Source: Salinarimonas chemoclinalis (GTDB lineage Bacteria > Pseudomonadota > Alphaproteobacteria > Rhizobiales > Beijerinckiaceae). From it: DNA of 64,000 nucleotides. Below are positions 33,510 through 42,399 of the stretch, in pieces. The stretch lies in the NCBI RefSeq assembly GCF_041514305.1, contig NZ_JBGMWH010000003.1, positions 62,001-126,000 of the forward strand. Reading direction: 5' to 3'. A program made the position numbers and the translations under genes. Numbering within the stretch: position 1 is the first letter of the stretch; every line of letters begins with the position of its first letter. Under the pieces are notes generated by a model. The model saw only the letters and a program-made list of their open reading frames with translations, had not been told where the DNA came from and made no database searches.

Positions 33510-34085
33510 CTACTCGTAGAGCTCGAAGCAGAAGTCGGGCGCGATCGAGGGATCGTAGGGTCCCGAGAGCCGCTCTGCGGCGAGGCGGCGCATCTGCGAC
33601 TCCGCCCCGGCGGAAACGGCGTCGCCGAGGATGCGCTGCAGGAGGTCCGTCATGCTCGAACGATCCGCCATGCGCAGGCCGCCGATCATGCCTCCGAGCG
33701 TCGAGCCCAGGAGGCTGACCGACGTGTCGCCCTCCGCGGACGCCGCGAGCAGTGCGCGAACGCGGATCGCCTCGAGCGATCCCTCCGTCCGCTCGACGTA
33801 GGCGACGTAGGCGTCGTCGAGCTGACGAATGGACCACAGCTCGAACGAGGCGGTCGCGTATCCGATGATGATCTGCCGAAACTGGCTGGGCAGGCCATCG
33901 AATCCCATCTTCGCCGCCGTGCGGACCTCGCAGTAGGCCCGCTGGTCCGCGACGATCCGGTCGAGGTCCGTGTGCTGCGTGGCCGCAGCGGGCGGCACGG
34001 ATACGAGAATGGCGAGAGCCGCGCCGAGGACGGCGGCGGCGCACCGGTTCCCGGGCGGGCTGCACTGGGCGGTCGCGGTTCTCAT
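33510..34085 (-). CDS. Secreted protein of unknown function
   Basis: This 191-aa protein has a signal peptide (residues 1 to about 35, ending near AAAT). The mature part is largely helical, with a Gly-rich centre (LLGSTLGGMIGGLRMAD) that could be a membrane-inserting hairpin, and it ends SIAPDFCFELYE. Two cysteines (AYCEVRT and FCFEL) may pair. I recognise no family. It is divergent from recX. Confidence 0.65.
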   Translation of the reverse strand: MRTATAQCSPPGNRCAAAVLGAALAILVSVPPAAATQHTDLDRIVADQRAYCEVRTAAKMGFDGLPSQFRQIIIGYATASFELWSIRQLDDAYVAYVERTEGSLEAIRVRALLAASAEGDTSVSLLGSTLGGMIGGLRMADRSSMTDLLQRILGDAVSAGAESQMRRLAAERLSGPYDPSIAPDFCFELYE

Positions 34086-34219
34086 GCCCCATGTTCCCCA
34101 TGTTGCCGATGACGACTCCCGTCACGCCTCCACACAGGATAGCATCGCCACCGTCTCGGGTCGACTCGCACGCCCGCTCAGGAGCCTCGCTCGCGGCTCT
34201 TGCACGTGGCCCGCCGCCA

Positions 34220-34822
34220 ATGGCACTCGTGACGGGGTCCGAGATCTCCGACCGAGAGGCCGCCCTGCCGACCGATCCCCCCACCCGCAAGCCCCCGCGT
34301 CCCGTCACCCCCGCCGTGCTCGACCGCATGGCGCTCGCCTATCTCGAGCGCTGGGCGTCGTCGGCGGAGAACCTGCGGCGGGTGCTCGCGCGCAAGGTCG
34401 AGCGGCGCTGCCGGCTGCGGGGGGAGGCGCCGGAGGCGGCGCTCGGCCTCGTGGAGGAGGCGGTGGCGCGGGCCGTGCGGGCGGGGCTCGTCGACGACGG
34501 GGCCTATGCCGAGGCGCGGGTCGCGAGCCTCCGGCGCCGCGGCGGCTCGCGGCGGGCGATCGCCGCGCGGCTCTCCGCCAAGGGCGTCGCGGGGGAGGCG
34601 ATCGACGAGGCGCTCGCCCGCCACGCCGACGCCCGCACCGAGGACGATCCCGACGCCGATCCGGAGCTCGATGCCGCGACCGCGCTGGCGCGGCGGCGCC
34701 GCCTCGGGCCGTTCCGCACGACGGGCCGCGCGGAGAACCGCGAGCGCGACCTCGCCCGGCTGGCGCGGGCGGGCTTCTCGTACGGAGTCGCCCGGGCGGT
34801 CGTCGACGGCGAGGCGCCGTGA
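34220..34822 (+). CDS. recX: RecX family regulatory protein
   Basis: This 200-aa protein has the RecX three-helix repeats: YLERWASSAENLRRVLARKVERR, LVDDGAYAEARVASLRRRGGSRRAIAARLSAKGV and a third at the C-terminus (NRERDLARLARAGFSYGVARAVV). RecX modulates RecA filaments. No recA lies in the window. ATG 34220 begins the protein; longer starts add a Pro-rich segment with no match. Confidence 0.85.
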   Translation: MALVTGSEISDREAALPTDPPTRKPPRPVTPAVLDRMALAYLERWASSAENLRRVLARKVERRCRLRGEAPEAALGLVEEAVARAVRAGLVDDGAYAEARVASLRRRGGSRRAIAARLSAKGVAGEAIDEALARHADARTEDDPDADPELDAATALARRRRLGPFRTTGRAENRERDLARLARAGFSYGVARAVVDGEAP

Positions 34823-34916
34823 CGGCGCGCCGGATGGCGCGCTCGAAACGCAATCTTCAACGCTCCGTGCGAGCGTCCCACCCCTGCCCGCGTCCCACGC
34901 CCGCAAGGCCGGTCCC

Positions 34917-36200
34917 ATGCCCCGCCCGATCGTCGTCGTCGCCGACCATCTCGCCGTCAACGGCGGCTCCGCGCGCGTCGCGGTGGAGAGCGCGCTCGGC
35001 CTCGCGGCGACGGGGCGTCGCGTGCTGTGCGTCGGCGGGGCGGGAGCGCCCGATCCGCGGCTCGCCGAGGCCGGCATCCCCGTGCGCATCGTCGCGCCGA
35101 ACCCGCCTCCCGGCGGTCGCGCCGCGGCGCTCGCGCGGGTGATCTGGAACGGGGAGGCCGGCCGCGCCGTCGCCGAGACGCTGGCGCAGGCGGGACCCGG
35201 CGCGATCGCCCACGTGCATTCCTGGGGCCAGGAGATGTCGGGCGCCGCCTTCGCCGCCATCCGCGCCGCCGGGGCGCCGGGCGTCGTGACGCTGCACGAC
35301 TTCCTGTCGGTGTGCCCCAACGGCACGTTCTTCGACTTCGGCGAGGCGGCGATCTGCACCCGTGCGCCGCTGTCGGGCGCCTGCCTCGCCCGCGCCTGCG
35401 ACGCCAAGCCCTGGCCGTTCAAGCTGATGCGCGTCGCCCGCCACGCGGCGACCGCGCGGCTCGGGCGCCCGTTCGAGGCCTGCCCGGACGCGATCGTGCT
35501 CAGCGCGCTCCATCGCGAGGTGATCGCCCCGCACCTGCCCGCCGGCGTGCGGCTGCACCGGGTGGCGAACCCCGTGGACGTCGACGGCTGCGACGGCGAT
35601 CGCGCTCCCCGCGCGGCCGACGCGCCGTTCCTGTTCGTGGGCCGGCTCACGCCGGAAAAGGGCGCCGCGCTCTTCGCCCGCGCCGCAGCGACGGCGGGCG
35701 TGCCGGCCACCTTCGTCGGCGACGGCCCGGAGGCGGACGCCATCCGCGCGGAGTACCCGGCCGCGCGGCTCCTGGGCTGGCAGCCGCCCGCACGGGTCGC
35801 CGCGCTGATGCGCGAGGCCCGCGCGCTCGTCTTCCCCTCGCTGTGGTACGAGACGCAAGGCCTCGTCGCGCTCGAGGCGCAGGCCGCGGGAACGCCGGTC
35901 GTCGTCTCCGACGCCTGCGCCGCACGCGAGTTCGTGCACGACGGCGAGACGGGCCTGCACGTGCCCTCCGGCGACGTCCAGGCGCTCGCCGCGCGTCTCG
36001 TGCGGCTCGCGACCGATCCGGACCTCGCCGAGCGCATGGGACGCGCGGCACAGGCGGCCTTCCGCGCCGATCCACCGAGCCGAGCCGCGCACGTCGCCGC
36101 GCTCGAGGCGGTCTACGAGCGCGCGGCCGCCACGCAGGCCGGCGCACGCCCGCGCAGGCCGGGCACGCGCGAAAGGGCGGTTGCGGCGAAGGCCGGTTGA
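34917..36200 (+). CDS. Glycosyltransferase family 4 (GT-B fold)
   Basis: This 427-aa enzyme has an N-terminal acceptor domain (VVVADHLAVNGGSARVAVE) with a Cys-rich insert (FLSVCPNGTFFDFGEAAICTRAPLSGACLARACDA, four or five cysteines). The donor domain has FLFVGRLTPEKGAALF and the GT4 acceptor-binding stretch LVFPSLWYETQGLVALEAQAAGTPVVVSD. It is an orphan with no polysaccharide cluster around it. The Cys-rich insert resembles those in GT4 enzymes of lipopolysaccharide/exopolysaccharide assembly that contain a DUF1972-like segment. Sugar and acceptor are unknown. Confidence 0.88.
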   Translation: MPRPIVVVADHLAVNGGSARVAVESALGLAATGRRVLCVGGAGAPDPRLAEAGIPVRIVAPNPPPGGRAAALARVIWNGEAGRAVAETLAQAGPGAIAHVHSWGQEMSGAAFAAIRAAGAPGVVTLHDFLSVCPNGTFFDFGEAAICTRAPLSGACLARACDAKPWPFKLMRVARHAATARLGRPFEACPDAIVLSALHREVIAPHLPAGVRLHRVANPVDVDGCDGDRAPRAADAPFLFVGRLTPEKGAALFARAAATAGVPATFVGDGPEADAIRAEYPAARLLGWQPPARVAALMREARALVFPSLWYETQGLVALEAQAAGTPVVVSDACAAREFVHDGETGLHVPSGDVQALAARLVRLATDPDLAERMGRAAQAAFRADPPSRAAHVAALEAVYERAAATQAGARPRRPGTRERAVAAKAG

Positions 36201-36255
36201 GGCGAAGAATGACCCGGAATGCGGGCCGCGGCGGCCCGCGACCGGGGGCCCCGCC

Positions 36256-37092
36256 ATGAAGACCGTGCTCGTACCCACCGCACCGCACGAGCTGATGGAC
36301 CCGACGCTGCAGACCGCGATCGCGCTGGCCCGGCGCTTCGGCAGCTACGTCGAGGGCTTCTCGCTGCGCCCGCCGCTCGCCGAGATCGTCTCCGTCGACA
36401 TGGTCATGGGCCTCACCTGGGCCGCCGACGAGCGGGCCGACGAGGAGGCGGAGGTCCAGGCGCGCGAGACGTTCCAGAGCTTCATGGACGCCGCCGGCCT
36501 CGCCCGCGACGCGGGGCAGGGCGAGGGTCCGCGCTGGCGCTGGCACGCGGACGCGCCGGCGGGCGACGAGTTCGTCGGCGCCTGGGCGCGCATCTTCGAC
36601 GTCACCGTCGTCGGTCGCCCGACCCAGAGCGCGACCGGCCCGCGCATGGCGACGCTCGAGGCCGTGCTGTTCGAGGGCGGCCGGCCGGCGCTGATCGCGC
36701 CGCCGCGCGCGCGCGACACGATCGGCGAGACCATCGTCGTCGCCTGGAACGGCTCGACCGAGACCGCCCACGTCGTCGGCATGGGCATGGGGCTGCTCGC
36801 CCGGGCCAAGCGCGTCCACGTGCTCACCGTGGAGAGCGGCATGGTGCCCGGCCCCTCCGGCGAGGCGCTGGCCCGCGCGCTCCAGCGCCACGGCCTGCCC
36901 GTGGAGCAGGTGCACATCGGGCCCGAGAAGCGCAATGCCGGCGAGGCGATCCTCGACTACGCCGAGAGCGTGGGCTGCGATCTCCTGTTCAAGGGTGCCT
37001 ACACGCAGAGCCGAATTCGTCAGATGATCTTCGGCGGCGCGACGAGTCATATCCTCGCCAACGCGACCATTCCCGTCTTCATGGCGCATTGA
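36256..37092 (+). CDS. Universal stress protein family, double-length
   Basis: This 278-aa protein spans two USP-like halves: an N-terminal half MKTVLVPTAPHELMDPTLQTAIALARRF and a C-terminal half TIVVAWNGSTETAHVVGMGMGLLARA ending SRIRQMIFGGATSHILANATIPVFMAH. The last is the usual ATP-binding GX2GX9GX-(S/T) region in adapted form (GGATSHILANATIPV). The role is stress adaptation, with no specific substrate known. ATG 36256 follows a weak ribosome-binding site. Confidence 0.85.
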   Translation: MKTVLVPTAPHELMDPTLQTAIALARRFGSYVEGFSLRPPLAEIVSVDMVMGLTWAADERADEEAEVQARETFQSFMDAAGLARDAGQGEGPRWRWHADAPAGDEFVGAWARIFDVTVVGRPTQSATGPRMATLEAVLFEGGRPALIAPPRARDTIGETIVVAWNGSTETAHVVGMGMGLLARAKRVHVLTVESGMVPGPSGEALARALQRHGLPVEQVHIGPEKRNAGEAILDYAESVGCDLLFKGAYTQSRIRQMIFGGATSHILANATIPVFMAH

Positions 37093-37151
37093 CCGGAGCG
37101 AACCGCCGCTTCGGCCGAGACCTCGAGAACCACCCGCGAGAAGGACCCCCG

Positions 37152-38159
37152 ATGGAGATCGCCCGCCCCTACCTCCTGTTCCTCGGCGACGCGCGCGACG
37201 CGCTCGCGGCCAAGACCGGCCTCGGCATCGTCGACTGGCGCCGCGACTGGGTCGTGGGCCAATTGCGGCTCCCCGGCTGCAACGCCGATGCGAAGCTGCC
37301 GGACATGACCATCGCGGAGGGCGCCGCGGCGGGCGCGAGGACGCTCGTCGTCGGCGTCGTCAACGCCGGCGGCGTCCTGCCCGACCATTGGGTCGACGAG
37401 ATCGTCGCGGCGCTCGACGCCGGCATGGACGTCGCCGCGGGCCTGCACACGAGGCTCGGCTCCGTCCCCGCCATCGCCGAGGCGGCCGCGCGCAACGGCC
37501 GCAAGCTCTTCGACGTGCGCCACTCGAGCGAGCGCTTCGCCACGGGCAAGGGCGACAAGCGCGCAGGGATGCGCCTGCTCACGGTCGGCACCGACTGTTC
37601 CGTCGGCAAGAAGTACACCGCGCTCGCGCTCGAGAGCGGCATGCGCGCGGCCGGCTTCGACGCGGACTTCAAGGCCACCGGCCAGACCGGTGTCTTCATC
37701 TCCGGCCGCGGCGTCGCCATCGACGCGGTGGTGGCGGACTTCATCTCCGGCGCGGTGGAGTGGATCTCCCCGGCCGCGGCGCCCGACCACTGGGACCTGA
37801 TCGAAGGTCAGGGCTCGCTGTTCCATCCCTCCTTCGCCGGCGTCTCGCTCGGCCTCCTGCACGGCGCGCAGCCCGACGCGTTCGTCGTCTGCCACGAGCC
37901 GACGCGCACCACGATGCGCGGGGTGAACACGCCCTTGCCGACGATCGGCGACGTCATCCACATGACGCTCTCGCTCGGCCGCCTGACCAACCCGGCGATC
38001 CGCTGCGTCGGCATCGCGGTCAACACAGAGAAGCTCACCGAGGACGCGGCGCGCGCGGAGCTCGACCGCCTCGCGCGCACCCATGCGCTGCCGGCCACCG
38101 ACCCGGTGCGCTTCGGCGTGGAGCCGATCGTGGCCGAAGTGGCGACGCGCTTCCGCTGA
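37152..38159 (+). CDS. dgcN: DgcN-family N-acetyltransferase (DUF1611)
   Basis: This 335-aa protein of the DUF1611 family carries a P-loop-like motif GTDCSVGKKYT at 146-156 and the family segments GLHTRLG, ATGQTGVFISGRGVAIDAVVADF, EGQGSLFHPSFAGVSLGLLHG and EPTRTTMRGVN. DgcN acetylates D-glutamate and works with the racemase DgcA in a described D-glutamate catabolic route. Here no enolase-superfamily dgcA is adjacent: the next gene encodes an EAL protein. It follows the stress-protein gene by 59 bp. Confidence 0.82.
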   Translation: MEIARPYLLFLGDARDALAAKTGLGIVDWRRDWVVGQLRLPGCNADAKLPDMTIAEGAAAGARTLVVGVVNAGGVLPDHWVDEIVAALDAGMDVAAGLHTRLGSVPAIAEAAARNGRKLFDVRHSSERFATGKGDKRAGMRLLTVGTDCSVGKKYTALALESGMRAAGFDADFKATGQTGVFISGRGVAIDAVVADFISGAVEWISPAAAPDHWDLIEGQGSLFHPSFAGVSLGLLHGAQPDAFVVCHEPTRTTMRGVNTPLPTIGDVIHMTLSLGRLTNPAIRCVGIAVNTEKLTEDAARAELDRLARTHALPATDPVRFGVEPIVAEVATRFR

Positions 38160-38239
38160 GGGGGCGCGCGGCGGATCGCACCCGGGTTCGGGGCGTGGGG
38201 ACGAAAGCACGCTTGCAGCTTTGCAGGCGCGCGCGGTCC

Positions 38240-38256
38240 CCGACTTAAGGAGTCGG
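38240..38256. terminator. Weak hairpin downstream of dgcN
   Basis: CCGACT-TAAGG-AGTCGG is a 6-bp stem, closely followed by a second palindromic stretch (AACCTTCTCGGCCGAGGTT) and CTTT. It is a candidate terminator or leader structure in the 168-bp gap before the EAL gene. Confidence 0.35.
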
Positions 38257-38327
38257 CAACCTTCTCGGCCGAGGTTCTTTCGACAACGTGCCGCGAGAGC
38301 CGACGTCCGTTCGGCCGAGGAGCCCCC

Positions 38328-39107
38328 GTGTCCCAGATGCCGCTGCCCGAGCCGGAGACGCTCGCGCGGGACGGCTGCGCCGCCTGCGCGGCGTCGCCGG
38401 CCCGCGACTTCGCCATCACCATGGCCTTCCAGCCCATCGTCGACGTCGCCACCGGCCGCCCCTTCGCCTACGAGGCGCTGGTGCGCGGCCTCGACGGCTC
38501 CGGCGCCGGCGCGGTCATCGCCGGCGTCGGGCGCGACGCGATCTACGCCTTCGACCAGGCCTGCCGGGTGAAGGCGATCACGCTCGCCGCCGAGCTCGGC
38601 CTCGCCGACACCGGCGCGCTCCTGTCGATCAACTTCCTGCCCAATGCCGTCTACGAGCCGCGCGCCTGCATCCGGCGCACGCTCGTCGCCGCGCGTCGCC
38701 ACGACTTCCCCCTCGATCGGCTGATGTTCGAGCTGAGCGAGGCCGAGCGGCTCGCCGACGACGACCACCTCGCCCGGATCGTGCGCGAGTACCGCTCGAT
38801 GGGCTTCACCACGGCGATCGACGATTTCGGCGCCGGCCATTCCGGGTTGGCGCTGCTCGCGCGCTTCCGGCCGGACCTGGTCAAGCTCGACATGCAGCTC
38901 GTGCGCGACATCGACGGCGATCCGGCCCGGCGCGCCATCGTGCGCGGCGTCGTCTCGATGATGCGCGAGCTCGGCGTGCGCGTCGTCGCCGAAGGGATCG
39001 AGACCCGCGCCGAGAGCGAGGCGTTGGCCACGCTCGGCGTGACGCTGCAGCAGGGCTACCGTTTCGCGCGGCCCGCGGTCGCGGCGCTCCCGGCGATCGC
39101 CGCCTGA
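38328..39107 (+). CDS. EAL-domain cyclic-di-GMP phosphodiesterase, stand-alone
   Basis: This 259-aa single-domain protein has the EAL triad in AYEALVRG (E49), the Asn-bearing SINFLPNAVY, the ELSEAE stretch, the metal-binding DDFGAG, the lysine in LVKLDMQL and EGIET. All catalytic residues seem intact, so it probably hydrolyses c-di-GMP to pGpG. The N-terminal 25 residues include CAAC, a possible metal or redox pair, but there is no sensory domain. It is soluble, starts at ATG 38328 and is followed by a convergent exporter gene 15 bp away. Confidence 0.9.
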   Translation: MSQMPLPEPETLARDGCAACAASPARDFAITMAFQPIVDVATGRPFAYEALVRGLDGSGAGAVIAGVGRDAIYAFDQACRVKAITLAAELGLADTGALLSINFLPNAVYEPRACIRRTLVAARRHDFPLDRLMFELSEAERLADDDHLARIVREYRSMGFTTAIDDFGAGHSGLALLARFRPDLVKLDMQLVRDIDGDPARRAIVRGVVSMMRELGVRVVAEGIETRAESEALATLGVTLQQGYRFARPAVAALPAIAA

Positions 39108-39122
39108 GCGGCGCGGGAGCCG

Positions 39123-39866
39123 CTACAGCCCGAGCCCGGTCTGGAACAGGCGCAGCGCCATCACCGCCAGGATCGCGACGATCAGCCGCTCGAAGGCCCG
39201 CCGCGAGAGGCGCCTGGCGAGCGCGTTGCCGAGCGGCATGCCCAGCGCGATCGGCACGAGGGCGAGCACGCCCTCGACGAGCCGCGCGGGCGTGAGCACG
39301 CCGGCCACCGCGAGCGCGACCGCCTGCACCAGCGCGAAGGCGAGGAACATCACCGACACGGCGAAGATGAAGGGCCCGCGGGTGAGGCGCATCGCGTGGA
39401 TGAAGGTCACCGTCACCGGCGCGGAGATCCCCGTCGCGCCCTGCAGCGCCCCGCCGACGAGCCCCGCGACGGGGGCGATCCGCAGCCCCGCCCGCGCAGA
39501 GAGCGTCACGCTCGGCTTGAGCAGGATGGTCGCGATGTACAGCGTCACGATGCTCGCGAGCGTCAGCGAGAGAACGTCGACGGGCAGCGTGGTGAGCGCC
39601 CAGGTGCCGAGCACGATTCCCACGAGGCCCGAGACGACGAGCGGCGCGAGGAACGGCGCATCGGGCCGCTCGGCGCGGTACTGCCTGATCTGCCAGGCGT
39701 TGGTGACGATCAGCGGCACCATGATCACGGCGAGCGCGTGCGGCACCCCGAGGAAGGCGGCGAGCACCGGGATCGAGACGATCGGCAGGCCGAGCCCGAT
39801 GGCGCCCTTGACGACGCCGCCGAGGCCGAGCGCGAGGAAGACGACGAGGAAGAACTCGAGGCTCAC
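39123..39866 (-). CDS. TauE/SafE family sulfite/anion exporter
   Basis: This 247-aa inner-membrane protein has eight or so helices in two repeats. GLGGVVKGAIGLGLPIVSIPVLAAFLG and VGGALQGATGISAPVTVTFIH are the two family signature segments. Members export sulfite, sulfoacetate or related anions made during sulfonate catabolism. No sulfonate gene is adjacent. The cuyA-like gene 24 kb away would release sulfite, so a link is possible but is only inference. Confidence 0.85.
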   Translation of the reverse strand: MSLEFFLVVFLALGLGGVVKGAIGLGLPIVSIPVLAAFLGVPHALAVIMVPLIVTNAWQIRQYRAERPDAPFLAPLVVSGLVGIVLGTWALTTLPVDVLSLTLASIVTLYIATILLKPSVTLSARAGLRIAPVAGLVGGALQGATGISAPVTVTFIHAMRLTRGPFIFAVSVMFLAFALVQAVALAVAGVLTPARLVEGVLALVPIALGMPLGNALARRLSRRAFERLIVAILAVMALRLFQTGLGL

Positions 39867-39990
39867 TTTCGGACCGCTCCCGTGAGCCTCTCCTCTAGGC
39901 GCACGGCGGCGGCGCCGGAAGGCGCACCCGCGCGCATCCGCCCTTCGCCCCGTGCACGGCGGGGGCCGACGTCGAGGTCCGGCGAAACGA

Positions 39991-40473
39991 TCAGCGCGTG
40001 GTGCCGGTCGTGTCCGGCGTGCCGGCGCCCTCGGCGGCGGCGACGGGGGAGACCGTCTCCGGCGGCGTGCACACGACCTTCTCCTCGAAGACGTAGCACA
40101 CGCTCATTTCGCCGGTGCGGTAGTCGACCCGGAAGACGCCGCCCTCGCGCTCGTGGTTGGAGGCGACGAGGCCGTACTCGCCGGGCTCCTGCGCCTCGGC
40201 CCCCTCGCCGGGACCGAAGCACAGCGTCACGCCCACGGTGCCCTCCTTGAGCGCGTACTGGCACGAGGAGACCGCGCCGGTGACCCGGTCGATGCGGTAG
40301 AGGCGGTTGAGGTCCGTCTGCGGCGCCGGCATGAACTCGAACGCGCCGCCGGCCAGGGCCCGCGGGCTCGCGAGCAGCCCGACGGCGAGAACCGCCGCGG
40401 CGAGCGCGACCGTGGACGCGGCGCGCCACGCTGCGAAACGAGCCTCGTGCGTCGCGGTGGTGGTCGTCGTCAT
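39991..40473 (-). CDS. Membrane-anchored or secreted protein of unknown function
   Basis: This 160-aa protein has an N-terminal membrane segment or signal peptide (about residues 18-42, AAWR...ALAGG). The soluble part has three cysteines (SSCQYAL, TLCFGPG, SVCYVFEEKVVCTPP, with a fourth in the last) and short strands such as RVDYRTGEMSVCYVF. I recognise no family. ATG 40473 follows GGGAGA. The longer frame to 40509 adds no match. Confidence 0.65.
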   Translation of the reverse strand: MTTTTTATHEARFAAWRAASTVALAAAVLAVGLLASPRALAGGAFEFMPAPQTDLNRLYRIDRVTGAVSSCQYALKEGTVGVTLCFGPGEGAEAQEPGEYGLVASNHEREGGVFRVDYRTGEMSVCYVFEEKVVCTPPETVSPVAAAEGAGTPDTTGTTR

Positions 40474-40612
40474 GGTTCGCGTCTCCCGGTGCCCGCCGGG
40501 CGCGCGCATCCCGTGCCGCGTCGCGCCCCGGCGGGGAGAATCGCGCCGGCATGGTTAGCGGTCGGTTAACGCGCCGGCGCTTAGGCTCTATGACCGAGCC
40601 TCGCATGGCTCA

Positions 40613-40645
40613 CCCATGGCAGACCCACGGCAGACCCACGGCAGA
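40613..40645. repeat. Three tandem 11-bp units upstream of gph
   Basis: CCCATGGCAGA, CCCACGGCAGA and CCCACGGCAGA are adjacent and end 12 bp before the gph start codon, in the 5' leader. Confidence 0.7.
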
Positions 40646-40657
40646 CCGGAGCGAATC

Positions 40658-41335
40658 ATGCCCGCGCGTCCCCTCGTCGTCTTCGACCTCGACGGCACCC
40701 TCGCCGACACGGCGCCCGATCTGATCGCCATCCTCAACGGGCTGCTGGCCGAGGACGGCCTTCCCGGCATGCCGGTCGAGCAGGCGGGCTCGCTGATCGG
40801 CGCCGGCGCGCGGGCGCTGATCTCGCGGGGCTTCGCCGGCGCCGGCCGCGAGCTCGCGCCCGAGCGGCTGGAGGCGCTGTTCGAGCGCTTCCTCGCCCGC
40901 TACGCGGACGCGGTCTGCGTCGAGACCCGGCTCTATCCCGGCGTCGAGGCGACGCTCGACCGGCTGGAGGCGGAGGGCTACGCCTTCGCGGTGTGCACCA
41001 ACAAGCCCGAGCGGCACTCGCTCCTGCTGATGGACGCGCTCGGCATCGCGCCGCGCTTCGCGGCGATCTGCGGCCGCGACACGTTCGCCTTCTGCAAGCC
41101 GGACCCGCGCCACCTCGAGCACACGATCGCCCGCGCCGGGGGCGTGCGCGATCGCGCGATCATGATCGGCGATTCGCTCACCGACATCGCCACCGCCAAG
41201 GCCGCGGGCGTGCCGGTGATCGCGGTCCCGTTCGGCTACACGGACGTGCCGGTCGCCGAGCTCGATCCCGATGTGGTGGTCGAGCATTTCGACGCGATGG
41301 CCGAGGCGATCCTGCGGCTCCTGCCGCCGCGCTGA
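40658..41335 (+). CDS. gph: HAD-superfamily phosphoglycolate phosphatase
   Basis: This 225-aa HAD IA phosphatase has motif I VVFDLDGTLADT (nucleophile D10, general acid D12), motif II VCTNKPE and motif IV GDSLTDIATAKAAGVPVIAV. The length and the cap domain are typical of Gph, which removes phosphate from 2-phosphoglycolate. ATG 40658 follows CCGGAGCG. Confidence 0.85.
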   Translation: MPARPLVVFDLDGTLADTAPDLIAILNGLLAEDGLPGMPVEQAGSLIGAGARALISRGFAGAGRELAPERLEALFERFLARYADAVCVETRLYPGVEATLDRLEAEGYAFAVCTNKPERHSLLLMDALGIAPRFAAICGRDTFAFCKPDPRHLEHTIARAGGVRDRAIMIGDSLTDIATAKAAGVPVIAVPFGYTDVPVAELDPDVVVEHFDAMAEAILRLLPPR

Positions 41336-41442
41336 AGGCGCGCGCTCCGCCCGCTTGCGTCGGGGCGCGCGGGGAGGCAGCATCGCCCGGCCGGCCTCTC
41401 GGCGGAGGGGGCCCGCGTGGGGACCGGTTGCGGAGGCGAGCC

Positions 41443-41943
41443 ATGGCCATCTCGAGACGTCGCTCCTACGAGCAGGGCCATCGCCCGAAATTCCTCGTCT
41501 TCGTCGACGACACGCCCGAATGCGCCCGTGCGGTGCGCTTCGCCGCCCGCCGCGTGGCGCGGCTGGGCGCCAAGCTCGTGATGCTCGCCGTCTCCGCCCC
41601 GCCGGAGAGCTTCGAGTGGCTCGGCGTCGGCGACGTCATGCGCGCGGAAGCCGAGGACGCCGCCAACGAGCAGCTCGACAGGGCAGCCGAGCGCGCCCGC
41701 GAGGCTGCGGGCGTCGAGCCCGAGCGGGTGGTCCGCGTCGGCAAGAAGCAGGACGAGATCCTGAAGCTCGTCGAGGAGGACGAGGACATCGCCTTCCTGG
41801 TGCTCGCCGCCGGCACATCGAACGAAGGACCGGGCCCGCTCGTCACCAGCTTCGCCGGCGTGGCGGCCAGCACCTTCCCGCTGCCGGTCGTGATCGTGCC
41901 CGGCAGCCTGAGCGACGAGGAGATCGACGCGCTGGCGGGATGA
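41443..41943 (+). CDS. Universal stress protein, single domain
   Basis: This 166-aa protein has one USP fold: KFLVFVDDTPECARAVRFAARRV at the N-terminus and ending VAASTFPLPVVIVPG, the modified ATP-loop end. A basic 13-residue lead precedes the fold. ATG 41443 follows GCGGAGGCGAG. It is 107 bp downstream of gph. Confidence 0.85.
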   Translation: MAISRRRSYEQGHRPKFLVFVDDTPECARAVRFAARRVARLGAKLVMLAVSAPPESFEWLGVGDVMRAEAEDAANEQLDRAAERAREAAGVEPERVVRVGKKQDEILKLVEEDEDIAFLVLAAGTSNEGPGPLVTSFAGVAASTFPLPVVIVPGSLSDEEIDALAG

Positions 41944-42051
41944 CGCGCCGCACGCACCGCGGCGCGCACGCCCTCGGCCCGGCCCCTCTCCCGTCCGGGC
42001 TGGTCGATTCACGCATCTCCTGCGCCTGTCCTGGCCGCCGACGACCCCTGT

Positions 42052-42248
42052 CCTTCCCTGTAGGGGAAGGTGGATCGGCGCCGAAGGCGACGAGACGGAT
42101 GGGGCGCGCGGGACGCGCGTTCGGCGAAGCCGAAATGCTACGCTGGGGCCGGACACCTCGACTTCCGCTTCGCGGAACGCGTCGCTCGCGCGCCGCGCCC
42201 CATCCGTCACCGCGCTTCGCGCTGCGCCACCTTCCCCTACAGGGAAGG
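42052..42248. repeat. Intergenic inverted-repeat element, copy 3
   Basis: This 197-bp element has perfect 22-bp inverted termini identical to those of copy 2 (42052-42073, 42227-42248). The inner GACGGATGGGGCGCG and GCGCCCCATCCGTC pair is also present. It occupies the gene-free 41944-42399 interval, about 130 bp upstream of the zinc operon's Zur-like site. Apart from that site, nothing else is visible in the interval. Confidence 0.88.
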
Positions 42249-42376
42249 AGAACGCCACGACCACGCGTCGCCGGACCGGTGCTTCGCCGCGACATGCCGC
42301 AGACGTGTGCATCGACTGGCCCGTCCGGGAGAGGGGCTCTCGCGCGTCCGTCGTCGTGCCCCTTCCCATCCCGCGC

Positions 42377-42399
42377 GAAACGTTATAGTAGAACACCCC
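42377..42399. promoter_or_regulatory. Zur-like operator upstream of the zinc operon
   Basis: GAAACGTTATA-G-TAGAAC (then ACACCCC) matches the proteobacterial Zur consensus (GAAATGTTATA-N-TATAACATTTC by halves) at 17 or 18 of 23 positions and overlaps a TATAGT -10-like element (42384-42389). It abuts the ATG at 42400. Zinc-dependent repression is expected; zur itself is not in the window. Confidence 0.6.
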
